Part shown: one piece after another, positions 7,548-14,659 of the stretch
Layout of the letters: the number at the start of each line of letters is the position of its first letter
Position numbering within the stretch: position 1 is the first letter of the stretch
Source of the DNA: Anaerolineales bacterium
GTDB taxonomy: Bacteria; Chloroflexota; Anaerolineae; Anaerolineales; DRMV01
Length of the DNA stretch: 21,284 nucleotides
Direction of reading: 5' to 3'
Assembly (NCBI GenBank): GCA_015484985.1
Contig: WFUL01000124.1
Location: forward strand, 1-21,284
The notes under the pieces: generated by a model
What the model was told of the DNA's origin: nothing
Seen by the model: only the letters and a program-made list of their open reading frames with translations
Databases searched by the model: none
Translations under genes and position numbers: made by a program

Positions 7548-8209
7548 GAGATGACTCCCGTTTCGGGGAAAGAGGTTCGAGCGTTCGTCATCCAGCGGGG
7601 AAGTTCTCCCAGGTGGGGTATCCAGGGGACATCCGTTTGGGGTGGATGTGGGTGGACAAGGACAGCCCCCATACCGGCTTCCAGCGCACCCTGGACGTTA
7701 CGAACAAGGTCATCGACCAATAAAGTCGTTGCAGGCTGGGTCACACCGGCTGCCTGCCAGGCGCGCTGAAAGGCCCTTTGATGAGGTTTGGGTACCCACT
7801 CCAGGGTTTCGATGTCCAGAATACCTTCGAACAAGTCTTCGACACTCAATGCTCGCAGCACGCGGCGGGCATAGGACGCATCGGCGTTGGTTAAAATCCA
7901 CTTGGGTTGTGGAAGGCTTTCCAGAATCTGGCGCAGTTGGGGGTCAGGTTTTAGATACCTTTCTACAGGTACCTGGCTGATATAGGACAGATAATCCCAA
8001 GGATCAATGCCGTGTTCTTCCTGGAGTCCCCGGAGGGTGGTACCGTAACGCTGGGCATAGGCATAGCGTAACGCACGCGCTTGGGCTGGAGGAATCCGAA
8101 GGAGCTGCTGGAGGAAGGCCTCAATTCGCTCCCCAATGGCCTGCCACAAACCCTGTTCAGGATGATATAGAGTACCATCCAAATCGAAGAAAAGCACCTT
8201 CCATGTCAT
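7544..8209 (-). CDS. HAD-superfamily hydrolase, pyrimidine 5'-nucleotidase-like
   Basis: A 221-residue HAD phosphatase. All four HAD motifs are present: DLDGT with nucleophile Asp9 and Asp11, TN at 107-108 (ILTNAD), Lys141 in WVPKPHQRAF, and Asp166/Asp167 in LLVDDLVRNV. The helical cap between motifs I and II and the motif II wording resemble the SDT1/pyrimidine 5'-nucleotidase branch, so a nucleotide or sugar-phosphate substrate is likely. The start at 8209 is set by the N-terminal MTWKVLFFDLDGT. Only a weak AGGG precedes it, while a perfect TATAAT lies 9 nt upstream, so the message may be almost leaderless. It heads the minus-strand set that continues into the small membrane protein and npdG. 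Confidence 0.88.
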   Translation of the reverse strand: MTWKVLFFDLDGTLYHPEQGLWQAIGERIEAFLQQLLRIPPAQARALRYAYAQRYGTTLRGLQEEHGIDPWDYLSYISQVPVERYLKPDPQLRQILESLPQPKWILTNADASYARRVLRALSVEDLFEGILDIETLEWVPKPHQRAFQRAWQAAGVTQPATTLLVDDLVRNVQGALEAGMGAVLVHPHPPQTDVPWIPHLGELPRWMTNARTSFPETGVIS

Positions 8210-8218
8210 AGCGCCCTG

Positions 8219-8224
8219 ATTATA
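8219..8224 (-). promoter_or_regulatory. TATAAT -10 element of the HAD gene, possible leaderless start
   Basis: A perfect TATAAT reads on the minus strand with only 9 nt between it and the ATG at 8209. The expected transcription start would fall within a few bases of the start codon. No good -35 hexamer is at the normal distance (CATTAT is the best). Confidence 0.5.
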
Positions 8225-8275
8225 CCCAAAAGAAGGCGAAGATAATGCTGCAGCCCGCTTGATGAGGCAGTCTCT

Positions 8276-8333
8276 TGCCCTTTCCAAAGGGGCATGACCT
8301 TTTCTTCCGGTCTTCGGCGACTTTTGCGTGCAC
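8276..8333 (+). repeat. 58-nt repeat, copy 1 (upstream of the aminotransferase)
   Basis: This stretch aligns without gaps to 9831-9888 with 48 of 58 positions identical by hand count. It starts with TGCCCTTTCCAAAG and ends with GTGCAC in both copies. It lies about 75-130 nt before the aminotransferase start, next to the putative operator and extended -10. A role as a shared upstream control element or a decayed mobile sequence is possible. Confidence 0.7.
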
Positions 8334-8351
8334 CCGGTACGCAGGTACCGG
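8334..8351. promoter_or_regulatory. Palindromic operator candidate before the aminotransferase
   Basis: A perfect 7+7 inverted repeat, CCGGTAC-gcag-GTACCGG, lies where the -35 region of the aminotransferase promoter should be. Its spacing and symmetry suit a dimeric repressor or activator. The regulator is not identifiable in the window. Confidence 0.45.
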
Positions 8352-8360
8352 AAGGCTTTT

Positions 8361-8369
8361 TGATACAAT
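8361..8369 (+). promoter_or_regulatory. Extended -10 promoter of the aminotransferase
   Basis: TGATACAAT carries the TGN extension plus a TACAAT hexamer (8364-8369), 37 nt before the start codon. There is no good -35, which is usual for extended -10 promoters. The palindrome just upstream would overlap polymerase. Confidence 0.45.
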
Positions 8370-8406
8370 GGAAGTACCTTCTGTTTATCTTCTCGGGAGG
8401 TGCGCC

Positions 8407-9707
8407 ATGTCCGATGAGGTTTTACTGAAGGCCTTTCGTCAGCATCTCTGGCCTGCGTACACTCTTTACTACACCAAACCTTTGACCATTGTTCGTGGGG
8501 AGGGCTCCTACGTATGGGATATCGAAGGGGGAAAATATCTTGATTTCTTTGGGGGGATTTTGGTGACCGCCGCCGGCCATGGGCACCCCAAGATTCTGGC
8601 TCGCATTCACGAACAGGTGGACCGCATTCTGCACACCTCTACCCTTTACATCCATGAGAACATGGTGCGCCTGGCGAAGGCCCTGGCGGAGAAAGCGCCC
8701 GGTGGGTTGAGTACGTCTTATTTCACCAACTCAGGCAGCGAAGCCAATGAGACGGCCATCATGCTGGCCAAGATGTATACCGGGCAGCAGGACATCATCG
8801 TCTTGCGTAATGCCTACAGCGGACGGACCACCCTGACCACCAACCTGACGGGCAACGCGGCCTGGCGTCCTCTGGGTAGCGAGATACCGGGGATTCACCA
8901 CGCAGCCGCGCCATATTGCTACCGGTGTCCTTTCAAGAGCACTTACCCTGAATGTGGACTGGCCTGCGCGGAAGATGTGGAGAACCTCATCCGCACCACC
9001 ACACGTCAGGGGAAAATCGCCGCCTTCTTCGCCGAACCCATCCAGGGGGTGGGTGGGTTCGTCACCCCTCCTGAGGATTATTTCCAGGCGGTGGCCGATA
9101 TTGTGAAGCGTTATGGCGGCTCATCATCATTGACGAGGTCCAAACGGGCTTCGGCCGGACGGGCATGTATTGGTTCGGCATCCAGCATTGGGGCATTGAA
9201 CCGGACATCATGACCATGGCCAAGGCCATAGCCAACGGCCTGCCCCTGGGCAACACCATAACCCGACCGGAAATCGCCGCCTCCTGGAAGGCCCTGACCA
9301 TCAGCACCTTTGGGGGGAACCCCGTTTCCACCGCCGCGGCCCTGGCCACTTTGGAAGTGCTAGAGGAAGAGGCGCCTCCGGAAAAGGTGGCGGAGAAGGG
9401 CCGGTTGTTGCGTGAGGGTCTGGACGCGCTATGGGAGAAATACCCCCTCATTGGTGAGGTGAGGGGGAAGGGCCTCATGTTGGGGGTGGAACTGGTGACC
9501 GACCGCCAGACCAAGGAGCCTGCGGTGCAGGCCACCAACGCGGTGCTGGACGCGGCCAAGGAGGCGGGATTGCTCATCGGCAAGGGCGGCCTTTTCGGGA
9601 ACGTGCTGCGCATCGCCCCACCCCTCACTGTGTCCGAGGCAGAGATTCATGAAGGCCTGGAGAAATTGGACCGGGCTTTCGCGCAGGTGCAGCGTACCCT
9701 GTCCTGA
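8407..9707 (+). pseudogene. Class III (AGXT2-like) aminotransferase, interrupted by a one-base frameshift
   Basis: The first frame (from ATG 8407, GGGAGG 6 nt upstream) encodes a PLP aminotransferase of the alanine-glyoxylate/4-aminobutyrate type: NSGSEANETAI for cofactor phosphate, the PYCYRCPFKSTYPECGLACAEDVE segment typical of AGXT2-like enzymes, and FAEPIQGVGG. At about 9120 the frame changes. The first frame runs to nonsense and a stop at 9213, while the frame starting CTC at 9120 resumes IIIDEVQTGFGRTG, with the PLP-binding Asp codon at 9132, the Schiff-base Lys codon at 9222-9224 (MTMAKAIANG), and a normal C-terminus ending at 9707. One missing C after GGCGG explains everything. The two halves together have the family's usual length of about 430 residues. 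No slippery heptamer is seen. It may be a sequencing error or a recent inactivation. Confidence 0.9.
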
Positions 9708-9803
9708 GGCCCTGGACCTGGGCTTCCACTTGAGAAGAGAGAGCATAGGGCAAGCGGCGAAGCCGCTTGCCACATTATCTCTTTACTCCTGCGGTCCAGG
9801 GCC
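9708..9803. repeat. Fold-back element with nested inverted arms, copy B
   Basis: Outer arms GGCCCTGGACC/GGTCCAGGGCC (9708-9718 and 9793-9803) are a perfect 11-bp pair. Inside them, GGCAAGCGGC-gaa-GCCGCTTGCC (9749-9771) is a perfect 10-bp hairpin. The part between pairs imperfectly. The element starts immediately after the aminotransferase stop, so it may act as its terminator. Its right half matches, in reverse orientation, the sequence at 15793-15825. Confidence 0.65.
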
Positions 9804-9830
9804 TGGTTAGAGGTCTGTGCGAACGCTGGA

Positions 9831-9888
9831 TGCCCTTTCCAAAGCGGCACAACCTTTTCTTCCATTCTTTGACAATTTTTGAGTGCAC
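9831..9888 (+). repeat. 58-nt repeat, copy 2 (upstream of glpF)
   Basis: The partner of 8276-8333. It begins TGCCCTTTCCAAAG and ends GAGTGCAC, 17 nt before the -35 hexamer of the glpF promoter. Together with the fold-back element it fills most of the gene-free stretch 9708-10008, in which no coding sequence is seen. Confidence 0.7.
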
Positions 9889-9905
9889 TTTTTTCCAAGA
9901 ATTGC

Positions 9906-9934
9906 TTGACGAAAATAGAAATCGCTTTTATGAT
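9906..9934 (+). promoter_or_regulatory. glpF promoter
   Basis: TTGACG (9906-9911) and TATGAT (9929-9934) are separated by exactly 17 nt, a good sigma-70-type promoter in an AT-rich pocket. It gives a leader of about 65 nt before glpF and probably drives glpK as well. Confidence 0.7.
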
Positions 9935-9951
9935 TCTCTACAAATCATCAT

Positions 9952-9989
9952 GGGGGAATGCCATCCGATAGGTTGTCGGTTATTCCCCC
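9952..9989 (+). promoter_or_regulatory. Leader hairpin of glpF mRNA
   Basis: GGGGGAAT (9952-9959) pairs perfectly with ATTCCCCC (9982-9989), and CCGA/TCGG inside can extend the stem. The hairpin ends 8 nt before the GGAGG ribosome site, so it could affect glpF translation or mRNA stability. There is no T-run, so it is not a simple terminator. Confidence 0.5.
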
Positions 9990-10008
9990 TCGAAAAAGGA
10001 GGTGTGTG

Positions 10009-10728
10009 ATGGGGCAGCAATATTTGGCCGAAGTCATCGGTACCATGGTGCTCATCATTTTGGGCGATGGTGTGGTGGCCAATGTGGTGTTGAACAAATC
10101 TAAAGGGCAGAACTCCGGCTGGATTGTCATCACCACGGGCTGGGGTCTGGCCGTGACCATGGCCGTGTACGCGGTGGGGTGGATTAGCGGTGCCCACATC
10201 AATCCCGCGGTGTCCGTAGGCCTGGCCATGGCAGGCAAGTTCCCCTGGGCCAGCGTCCCTGGTTACGTGGCCGCGCAGATGCTGGGTGCCTTTATCGGCG
10301 CTGTCATCGTCTGGCTGGCTTATAAGGACCACTTCGCCGCCACAGACAACGCGGACCTGAAACTGGCCGTGTTTTCCACTATTCCCCAAATTCGCAACAC
10401 GGTGTCCAACTTCCTCACCGAGGTGATTGCCACCTTCGTGCTGGTCGCGGGCGTGCTGTGGATTTTCCACGACAACGTTGGGATTACGTCCTGGTATGGC
10501 CCCATCGCCGTGGGCTTCCTGGTGTGGAGCATCGGCCTCTCCTTGGGTGGGCCCACGGGGTACGCCATCAACCCGGCTCGCGACCTGGGACCTCGTATCG
10601 CCCATGCCGTGCTGCCCATCCCCGGCAAGCGGGACTCCGATTGGGGGTATGCGTGGATTCCCGTGGTCGCGCCGATTGTGGGGGCGATTCTGGCGGCCAT
10701 CTTCGTCAATGGACTGGGACTGTGGTGA
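10009..10728 (+). CDS. glpF: Glycerol uptake facilitator (aquaglyceroporin)
   Basis: A 239-residue MIP-family channel with six membrane segments that lets glycerol cross the inner membrane by diffusion. The two pore motifs are NPA at residues 65-67 (SGAHINPAVS) and NPA-R-D at 188-192 (GYAINPARDLGPR). The Asp after the second NPAR is the residue that marks glycerol-conducting GlpF rather than water-only aquaporins. Length is a little short of E. coli GlpF. The ATG at 10009 follows AGGAGG; the 16 bases from AGGAGG to just past the start codon are identical before glpK. It sits 76 nt upstream of glpK, the classic arrangement in which the kinase traps entering glycerol. Confidence 0.95.
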   Translation: MGQQYLAEVIGTMVLIILGDGVVANVVLNKSKGQNSGWIVITTGWGLAVTMAVYAVGWISGAHINPAVSVGLAMAGKFPWASVPGYVAAQMLGAFIGAVIVWLAYKDHFAATDNADLKLAVFSTIPQIRNTVSNFLTEVIATFVLVAGVLWIFHDNVGITSWYGPIAVGFLVWSIGLSLGGPTGYAINPARDLGPRIAHAVLPIPGKRDSDWGYAWIPVVAPIVGAILAAIFVNGLGLW

Positions 10729-10751
10729 GGCAAGTTCGGGTTGAACCCCGC

Positions 10752-10784
10752 GGTCGCGTTTTGGAAGCGACCCTATCCTTCCAA
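10752..10784 (+). promoter_or_regulatory. Two mutually exclusive hairpins between glpF and glpK
   Basis: GGTCGC/GCGACC (10752-10757 with 10767-10772) and TTGGAAG/CTTCCAA (10761-10767 with 10778-10784) share bases 10761-10772, so only one can form at a time. The second ends 10 nt before the glpK ribosome site. This may tune glpK expression, but no ligand or leader peptide is seen. Confidence 0.35.
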
Positions 10785-10804
10785 TCCTGGAGAGGAGGTG
10801 TGTG

Positions 10805-12316
10805 ATGGCGAAGTATGTCGCCGCGGTGGACCAGGGTACGACGAGTACCCGATGCATCATTTTCGACCGCAAGGGGCGCATTGTGGGCGTCGACCAGAAA
10901 GAGCATGAGCAAATCTACCCCAAACCCGGCTGGGTGGAACATGACCCCATGGAAATCTGGGAGCGCACCCAGGAGGTCATTCGAGGTGCCATTGCCAACG
11001 GGGGAATCGACCCCAAGGACATCGCCGCGGTGGGGGTGACCAATCAGCGAGAGACCACGGTGGTGTGGAACCGACACACCGGCGAGCCCTATTACAACGC
11101 CATCGTTTGGCAGGACACCCGCACGGACAAGATTTGCGATGCTCTGGCGGCCGATGGGGGACAGGACCGTTTCCGGCCCAAGACAGGGTTGCCTTTGGCC
11201 ACGTATTTCTCAGGTCCGAAAATCATGTGGTTGCTGGAGAACGTGCCCGGCCTGCGGGAGGCCGCGGAGAAAGGCGACGCCATTTTCGGCAACATCGACA
11301 CCTGGCTCATCTGGAACCTGACGGGCGGGCCCGACGGCGGCGCGCACGTGACGGACGTCTCCAACGCCAGCCGCACCATGCTCATGAACCTGGAGACCCT
11401 GGATTGGGACGACGAGATTCTGAGCATCATGGGGATTCCCCGGGCCATGCTCCCGCGCATCGTGCCCTCCAGTGACCCCAACACCTGGGGCACCACTAAG
11501 AAGGACGGACCCTTTGGGGCGGAAATTCCGGTCTGCGGTGATTTGGGCGACCAGCAGGCCGCTTTGGTGGGCCAGGCCTGTTTCGACGTGGGCGAGGCCA
11601 AGAACACCTACGGTACGGGTTGTTTCCTGCTCCTGAACACCGGCACCCGACCGGTGCAATCCCAGTATGGCCTGCTGACCACGTTGGCCTACAAGTTCGG
11701 CGACGCGCCCGCGGTGTACGCCCTGGAGGGCTCCATCGCCATCACGGGCGCGCTGGTCCAGTGGCTGCGGGACAACCTGCAATTCTTCGAGAAGTCGGCC
11801 CAGGTGGAAGAGTGCGCCCGCAGTGTGCCCGACAACGGCGGCATTTACTTCGTGCCCGCGTTCTCCGGTCTCTTCGCGCCCTACTGGCGCAGCGATGCCC
11901 GGGGAGTCATCGTAGGGCTCACGCGCTACATCAACAAGGGCCATATCTGCCGGGCCGCTCTGGAAGCCACCGCCTACCAGACCCGGGATGTCTTCGAGGC
12001 CATGGTTAAAGACTCCGGCGTCCAGTTGAAAGCCCTCAAGGTGGACGGCGGCATGGTGTACAACGAACTGCTCATGCAATTCCAGGCGGACATGCTCAAC
12101 GTGCCTGTGGTACGACCGGTGGTGGCGGAGACCACCTCCCTGGGTGCGGCCTACGCCGCGGGGCTGGCCGTGGGCTTCTGGAAGGACCTGGATGACCTGC
12201 GGGCCAACTGGCAGGAAGATAAGCGCTGGGAACCCCAAATGGACGAGGCAACCCGGGAACGCCTGTATCGGGGCTGGTTGAAAGCGGTGGAACGCACCTT
12301 TGGGTGGGTCGAATAG
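10805..12316 (+). CDS. glpK: Glycerol kinase
   Basis: A 503-residue FGGY-family kinase that phosphorylates glycerol to sn-glycerol 3-phosphate with ATP. The N-terminal phosphate loop DQGTTSTR is at residues 9-16. GVTNQRETTVVW, WQDTRT, and the C-terminal ATP-binding GGMVYNELLMQFQAD region are all typical of GlpK. Length equals the usual value. The ATG at 10805 is preferred over the GTG one codon earlier because it lies 7 nt after GGAGG, as in glpF. No glpD dehydrogenase follows; a hairpin at 12343 ends the unit, so glycerol 3-phosphate oxidation must be encoded elsewhere, or the product goes to lipids. Confidence 0.97.
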   Translation: MAKYVAAVDQGTTSTRCIIFDRKGRIVGVDQKEHEQIYPKPGWVEHDPMEIWERTQEVIRGAIANGGIDPKDIAAVGVTNQRETTVVWNRHTGEPYYNAIVWQDTRTDKICDALAADGGQDRFRPKTGLPLATYFSGPKIMWLLENVPGLREAAEKGDAIFGNIDTWLIWNLTGGPDGGAHVTDVSNASRTMLMNLETLDWDDEILSIMGIPRAMLPRIVPSSDPNTWGTTKKDGPFGAEIPVCGDLGDQQAALVGQACFDVGEAKNTYGTGCFLLLNTGTRPVQSQYGLLTTLAYKFGDAPAVYALEGSIAITGALVQWLRDNLQFFEKSAQVEECARSVPDNGGIYFVPAFSGLFAPYWRSDARGVIVGLTRYINKGHICRAALEATAYQTRDVFEAMVKDSGVQLKALKVDGGMVYNELLMQFQADMLNVPVVRPVVAETTSLGAAYAAGLAVGFWKDLDDLRANWQEDKRWEPQMDEATRERLYRGWLKAVERTFGWVE

Positions 12317-12342
12317 AGCCAAACCCGGAGGGGTGACCGCCT

Positions 12343-12384
12343 GGGGGAGAGGGTCGCGGTGCAGGTCGCGGCCTCTCCCCCTTT
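12343..12384. terminator. Terminator between convergent glpK and tsaD
   Basis: GGGGGAGAGG (12343-12352) pairs with CCTCTCCCCC (12372-12381), followed by TTT, which overlaps the tsaD stop codon. The 19-nt loop contains two GTCGCGG repeats. It can end both transcripts. Confidence 0.6.
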
Positions 12385-13441
12385 ACGCGTGTTCAGGCGG
12401 TGCGGCCAGTTCTTGTAAGGGCCAGGTGGGAAGCACATCAAAGTCCAGGGGGTCCCGTTGGCCCGCAACAAAGCGGTGGTAGGCGGCCGCGGCCACCATG
12501 GACGCGTTGTCGGTACACAGGGGAAGTGGGGGGAAGTAAACGGGCACGGAGGCCACTTCCTGCAGGCGACTGCGCAAGCGCTTGTTGGCCGATACGCCCC
12601 CGGTGACCACGATGCCGCGCGCGCCGTATTCCAGCGCCGCGGAGACGGTTTTCTCCACGAGAATGTCCACCACGGCTTCCTGAAAACTGGCTGCCAGGTC
12701 GGCCACCGGAAGAGGGTCCTTGCGCAGGCGCTTCCAGGACTGCACAGTTCGCATGACCGCGGTTTTCAGCCCGCTGAAGGAAAAGTCCCAGGTGCCGGGC
12801 AGGCGGGCGCGCGGGAAGTCAAAGGCTTCAGGGTTCCCATGGCGGGCCACCTGTTCGATGGCCGGGCCTCCCGGATATTCCAGGCCCAGGAGGCGGGCCA
12901 CCTTGTCGAAGGCCTCCCCCGCGGCATCGTCGCGGGTGCCTCCCAGCCGCCGGTAGCGGAAGTGCCCTTCCATCCAGACGAGTTCCGTGTGTCCTCCAGA
13001 GACGATGAGGATGACCAGGGGGAACGCGGGTTCCGGCGGGGGTTCCTGGTCGTCCCATTGGAGCCAGGAGGCATAGATATGGGCTTCCAGATGGTGAATG
13101 CCCAAAAGGGGGAGGCCTGTGGCCAGGGCCAGGCCCTTGGCAAAGTTGACCCCGACCACCAAGGACCCCGGAAGACCGGGCCCGCGCGTGACGGCCAGGG
13201 CGTCAATGTCCTCCAGGCTGACATGGGCTTCCCGCAGGGCCTGTTCCACTACGGGGTAGAAGGTGCGCAGATGTTGGCGGGAGGCCACTTCGGGGAATAC
13301 ACCGCCATACTGGCGATGGAGTTCGGCCTGAGAGGCCACGATATGGCTGAGGATGACGCGGCCGTCTTCCACCACCGAAGCCGCGGTTTCGTCGCAGGAA
13401 GACTCCAGGGCCAGGATGCGAATGCGCTTCTTGCCGGGCAT
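12383..13441 (-). CDS. tsaD: tRNA N6-threonylcarbamoyladenosine transferase
   Basis: A 352-residue ASKHA-fold enzyme that transfers the threonylcarbamoyl group to A37 of tRNAs reading ANN codons, in complex with TsaB and TsaE. LALESSCDETAAS opens the protein. The metal-binding HLEAH (H117 and H121) and the late CTDNASM aspartate are in place, as are VSGGHTELV, FSFSGLKTA and TGGVSANKRLR. Length is close to the bacterial norm of about 340. The ATG at 13441 has AAGGAG 11 nt upstream, a longer spacing than usual. The gene follows the P1 peptidase by 60 nt on the same strand and is probably cotranscribed with it. TsaB and TsaE are not in the window. Confidence 0.96.
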   Translation of the reverse strand: MPGKKRIRILALESSCDETAASVVEDGRVILSHIVASQAELHRQYGGVFPEVASRQHLRTFYPVVEQALREAHVSLEDIDALAVTRGPGLPGSLVVGVNFAKGLALATGLPLLGIHHLEAHIYASWLQWDDQEPPPEPAFPLVILIVSGGHTELVWMEGHFRYRRLGGTRDDAAGEAFDKVARLLGLEYPGGPAIEQVARHGNPEAFDFPRARLPGTWDFSFSGLKTAVMRTVQSWKRLRKDPLPVADLAASFQEAVVDILVEKTVSAALEYGARGIVVTGGVSANKRLRSRLQEVASVPVYFPPLPLCTDNASMVAAAAYHRFVAGQRDPLDFDVLPTWPLQELAAPPEHA

Positions 13442-13501
13442 AAGGGGCTCATCTCCTTTTCCAGGGTGAAAGGCTTTGAGGAGGATGAAGGGCGCGGGGC
13501 C

Positions 13502-14488
13502 TCACGTGGTCACCTCCGAGGCTCCCGGGATGCCGTGGAGGCCCGTGGCCCGACGCACGGCCTGCAACACAGCCTCGGCCACCACCCAGGCGGTGACGGC
13601 TTCCAGGATGACAGGGCCGGGGCGGGGTCGTTCTCCCACGGAGAGGGCGAAGACGATGTCCCCATCAAAAGCGGTGTGTGCCGGGTCGAGGGTTCGGGCC
13701 AGGCCGTCGTGGGCCTGATGGGCCAGGGCGCGCAGTTCCGCTTTGCTCAGGGCCACATCGGTGGCCACCACCACCAGAGTGGTGTTGCGGGCTTCCTGGT
13801 CGCGCCAGTTCATAGGCGGCAGCCCTTGCGGGTTCTGAAGCAGACGCCGGGCGCCTACCATGCGCCCTGTCTTTGGGTCCCGGGCCCCGGCGACCAGGGT
13901 CCCGGTGCTCGGGTCGTACACGTCGCCCAGGGCGTTGACCACGGCCAGGGCAGCCACTTGCGCGCCGCCGGGCAGTGGCGCCCAGGCACTGCCCAGACCG
14001 CCCTTGACCGCGTGCTGCGGGCCGAGGATTTTGCCCACCGTGGCTCCCGTACCGGCTCCTACCGTGCCCATGGCCACGGGCTCGGAGGAGGCGGCCTGGC
14101 AGGCCGCGTAACCGGCTTCGGGGCCCGGGCGCGCCTGCGGGTTGCCGAAACTCAGGTCGTAAATCACCGCCGCGGGGACGATGGGCACCCGGGCGATGCC
14201 CGTATCATAGCCGTAGCCCCGTTCCTCCAACCACTGCACGACCCCCTGGGCCGCGGCCAGACCGAAGGCGGAACCGCCGGTGAGCAGAATGGCGTGCACT
14301 TCCTGGACGGTACGCTCGGGGTCCAGCAGGGCGAGTTCTCGCGAACCCGGTGCCAGACCCTGGACGGCCACCGAGGCCCGGACCCCTTGCGGCGCGAGGA
14401 CAACGGTACATCCCGTGCCGCCTTCCAGGTCGGTCCAGTGCCCCACCTTGAGGCCGGGGAGCGCGGTCAGGGTGCGGTTTTCCGCCAT
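13502..14488 (-). CDS. P1-family (DmpA/BapA-type) N-terminal nucleophile peptidase
   Basis: A 328-residue member of the peptidase family S58/DmpA, whose precursor cuts itself to expose a Ser or Thr nucleophile and then acts as an aminopeptidase, often on beta-amino or D-amino peptides. GLKVGHWTD near the start, LLTGGSAFGLAAA (69-81), GTVGAGTGATVGKILG and the NTTLVVVATD block (235-244) are all family marks. The likely nucleophile is Thr236, with cleavage after Asn235 (inference from position). No signal peptide is seen, so it is cytoplasmic. The ATG at 14488 follows GGAGG by 7 nt; 36 extra in-frame codons upstream have no such site and overlap the hairpin at 14555. It lies between lexA and tsaD on the same strand. 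Confidence 0.9.
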   Translation of the reverse strand: MAENRTLTALPGLKVGHWTDLEGGTGCTVVLAPQGVRASVAVQGLAPGSRELALLDPERTVQEVHAILLTGGSAFGLAAAQGVVQWLEERGYGYDTGIARVPIVPAAVIYDLSFGNPQARPGPEAGYAACQAASSEPVAMGTVGAGTGATVGKILGPQHAVKGGLGSAWAPLPGGAQVAALAVVNALGDVYDPSTGTLVAGARDPKTGRMVGARRLLQNPQGLPPMNWRDQEARNTTLVVVATDVALSKAELRALAHQAHDGLARTLDPAHTAFDGDIVFALSVGERPRPGPVILEAVTAWVVAEAVLQAVRRATGLHGIPGASEVTT

Positions 14489-14554
14489 AGCCAAGCCTCC
14501 AATGGGCGGGATATTCTCAGTATACCATTGGGTTTTTATCCCCCAGAGGGGAGA

Positions 14555-14601
14555 AGGAAATGGTGAGAGGGGCGGCTTCGCCGCCCCTCTCACCATTTCC
14601 T
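14555..14601 (-). terminator. 22-bp perfect hairpin downstream of lexA
   Basis: Two perfect 22-base arms (14555-14576 and 14580-14601) flank a TTC loop. The core is GGGGCGGC-TTC-GCCGCCCC. It lies between the lexA stop (14660) and the peptidase start, so it may end lexA transcription. The run of perfect pairing is far longer than a terminator needs. Confidence 0.6.
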
Positions 14602-14659
14602 CATCCTTTACTTGTCCGAACCTCAGGTGCGGTGGTATAGCGAGTATGGCGTCTCCTGT

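Noticed and set aside
12458..14566. 702-codon open frame on the plus strand
   Set aside because: It runs opposite tsaD and the P1 peptidase, both with full motif sets; it has a His/Gly-rich shadow composition and no recognisable domain.
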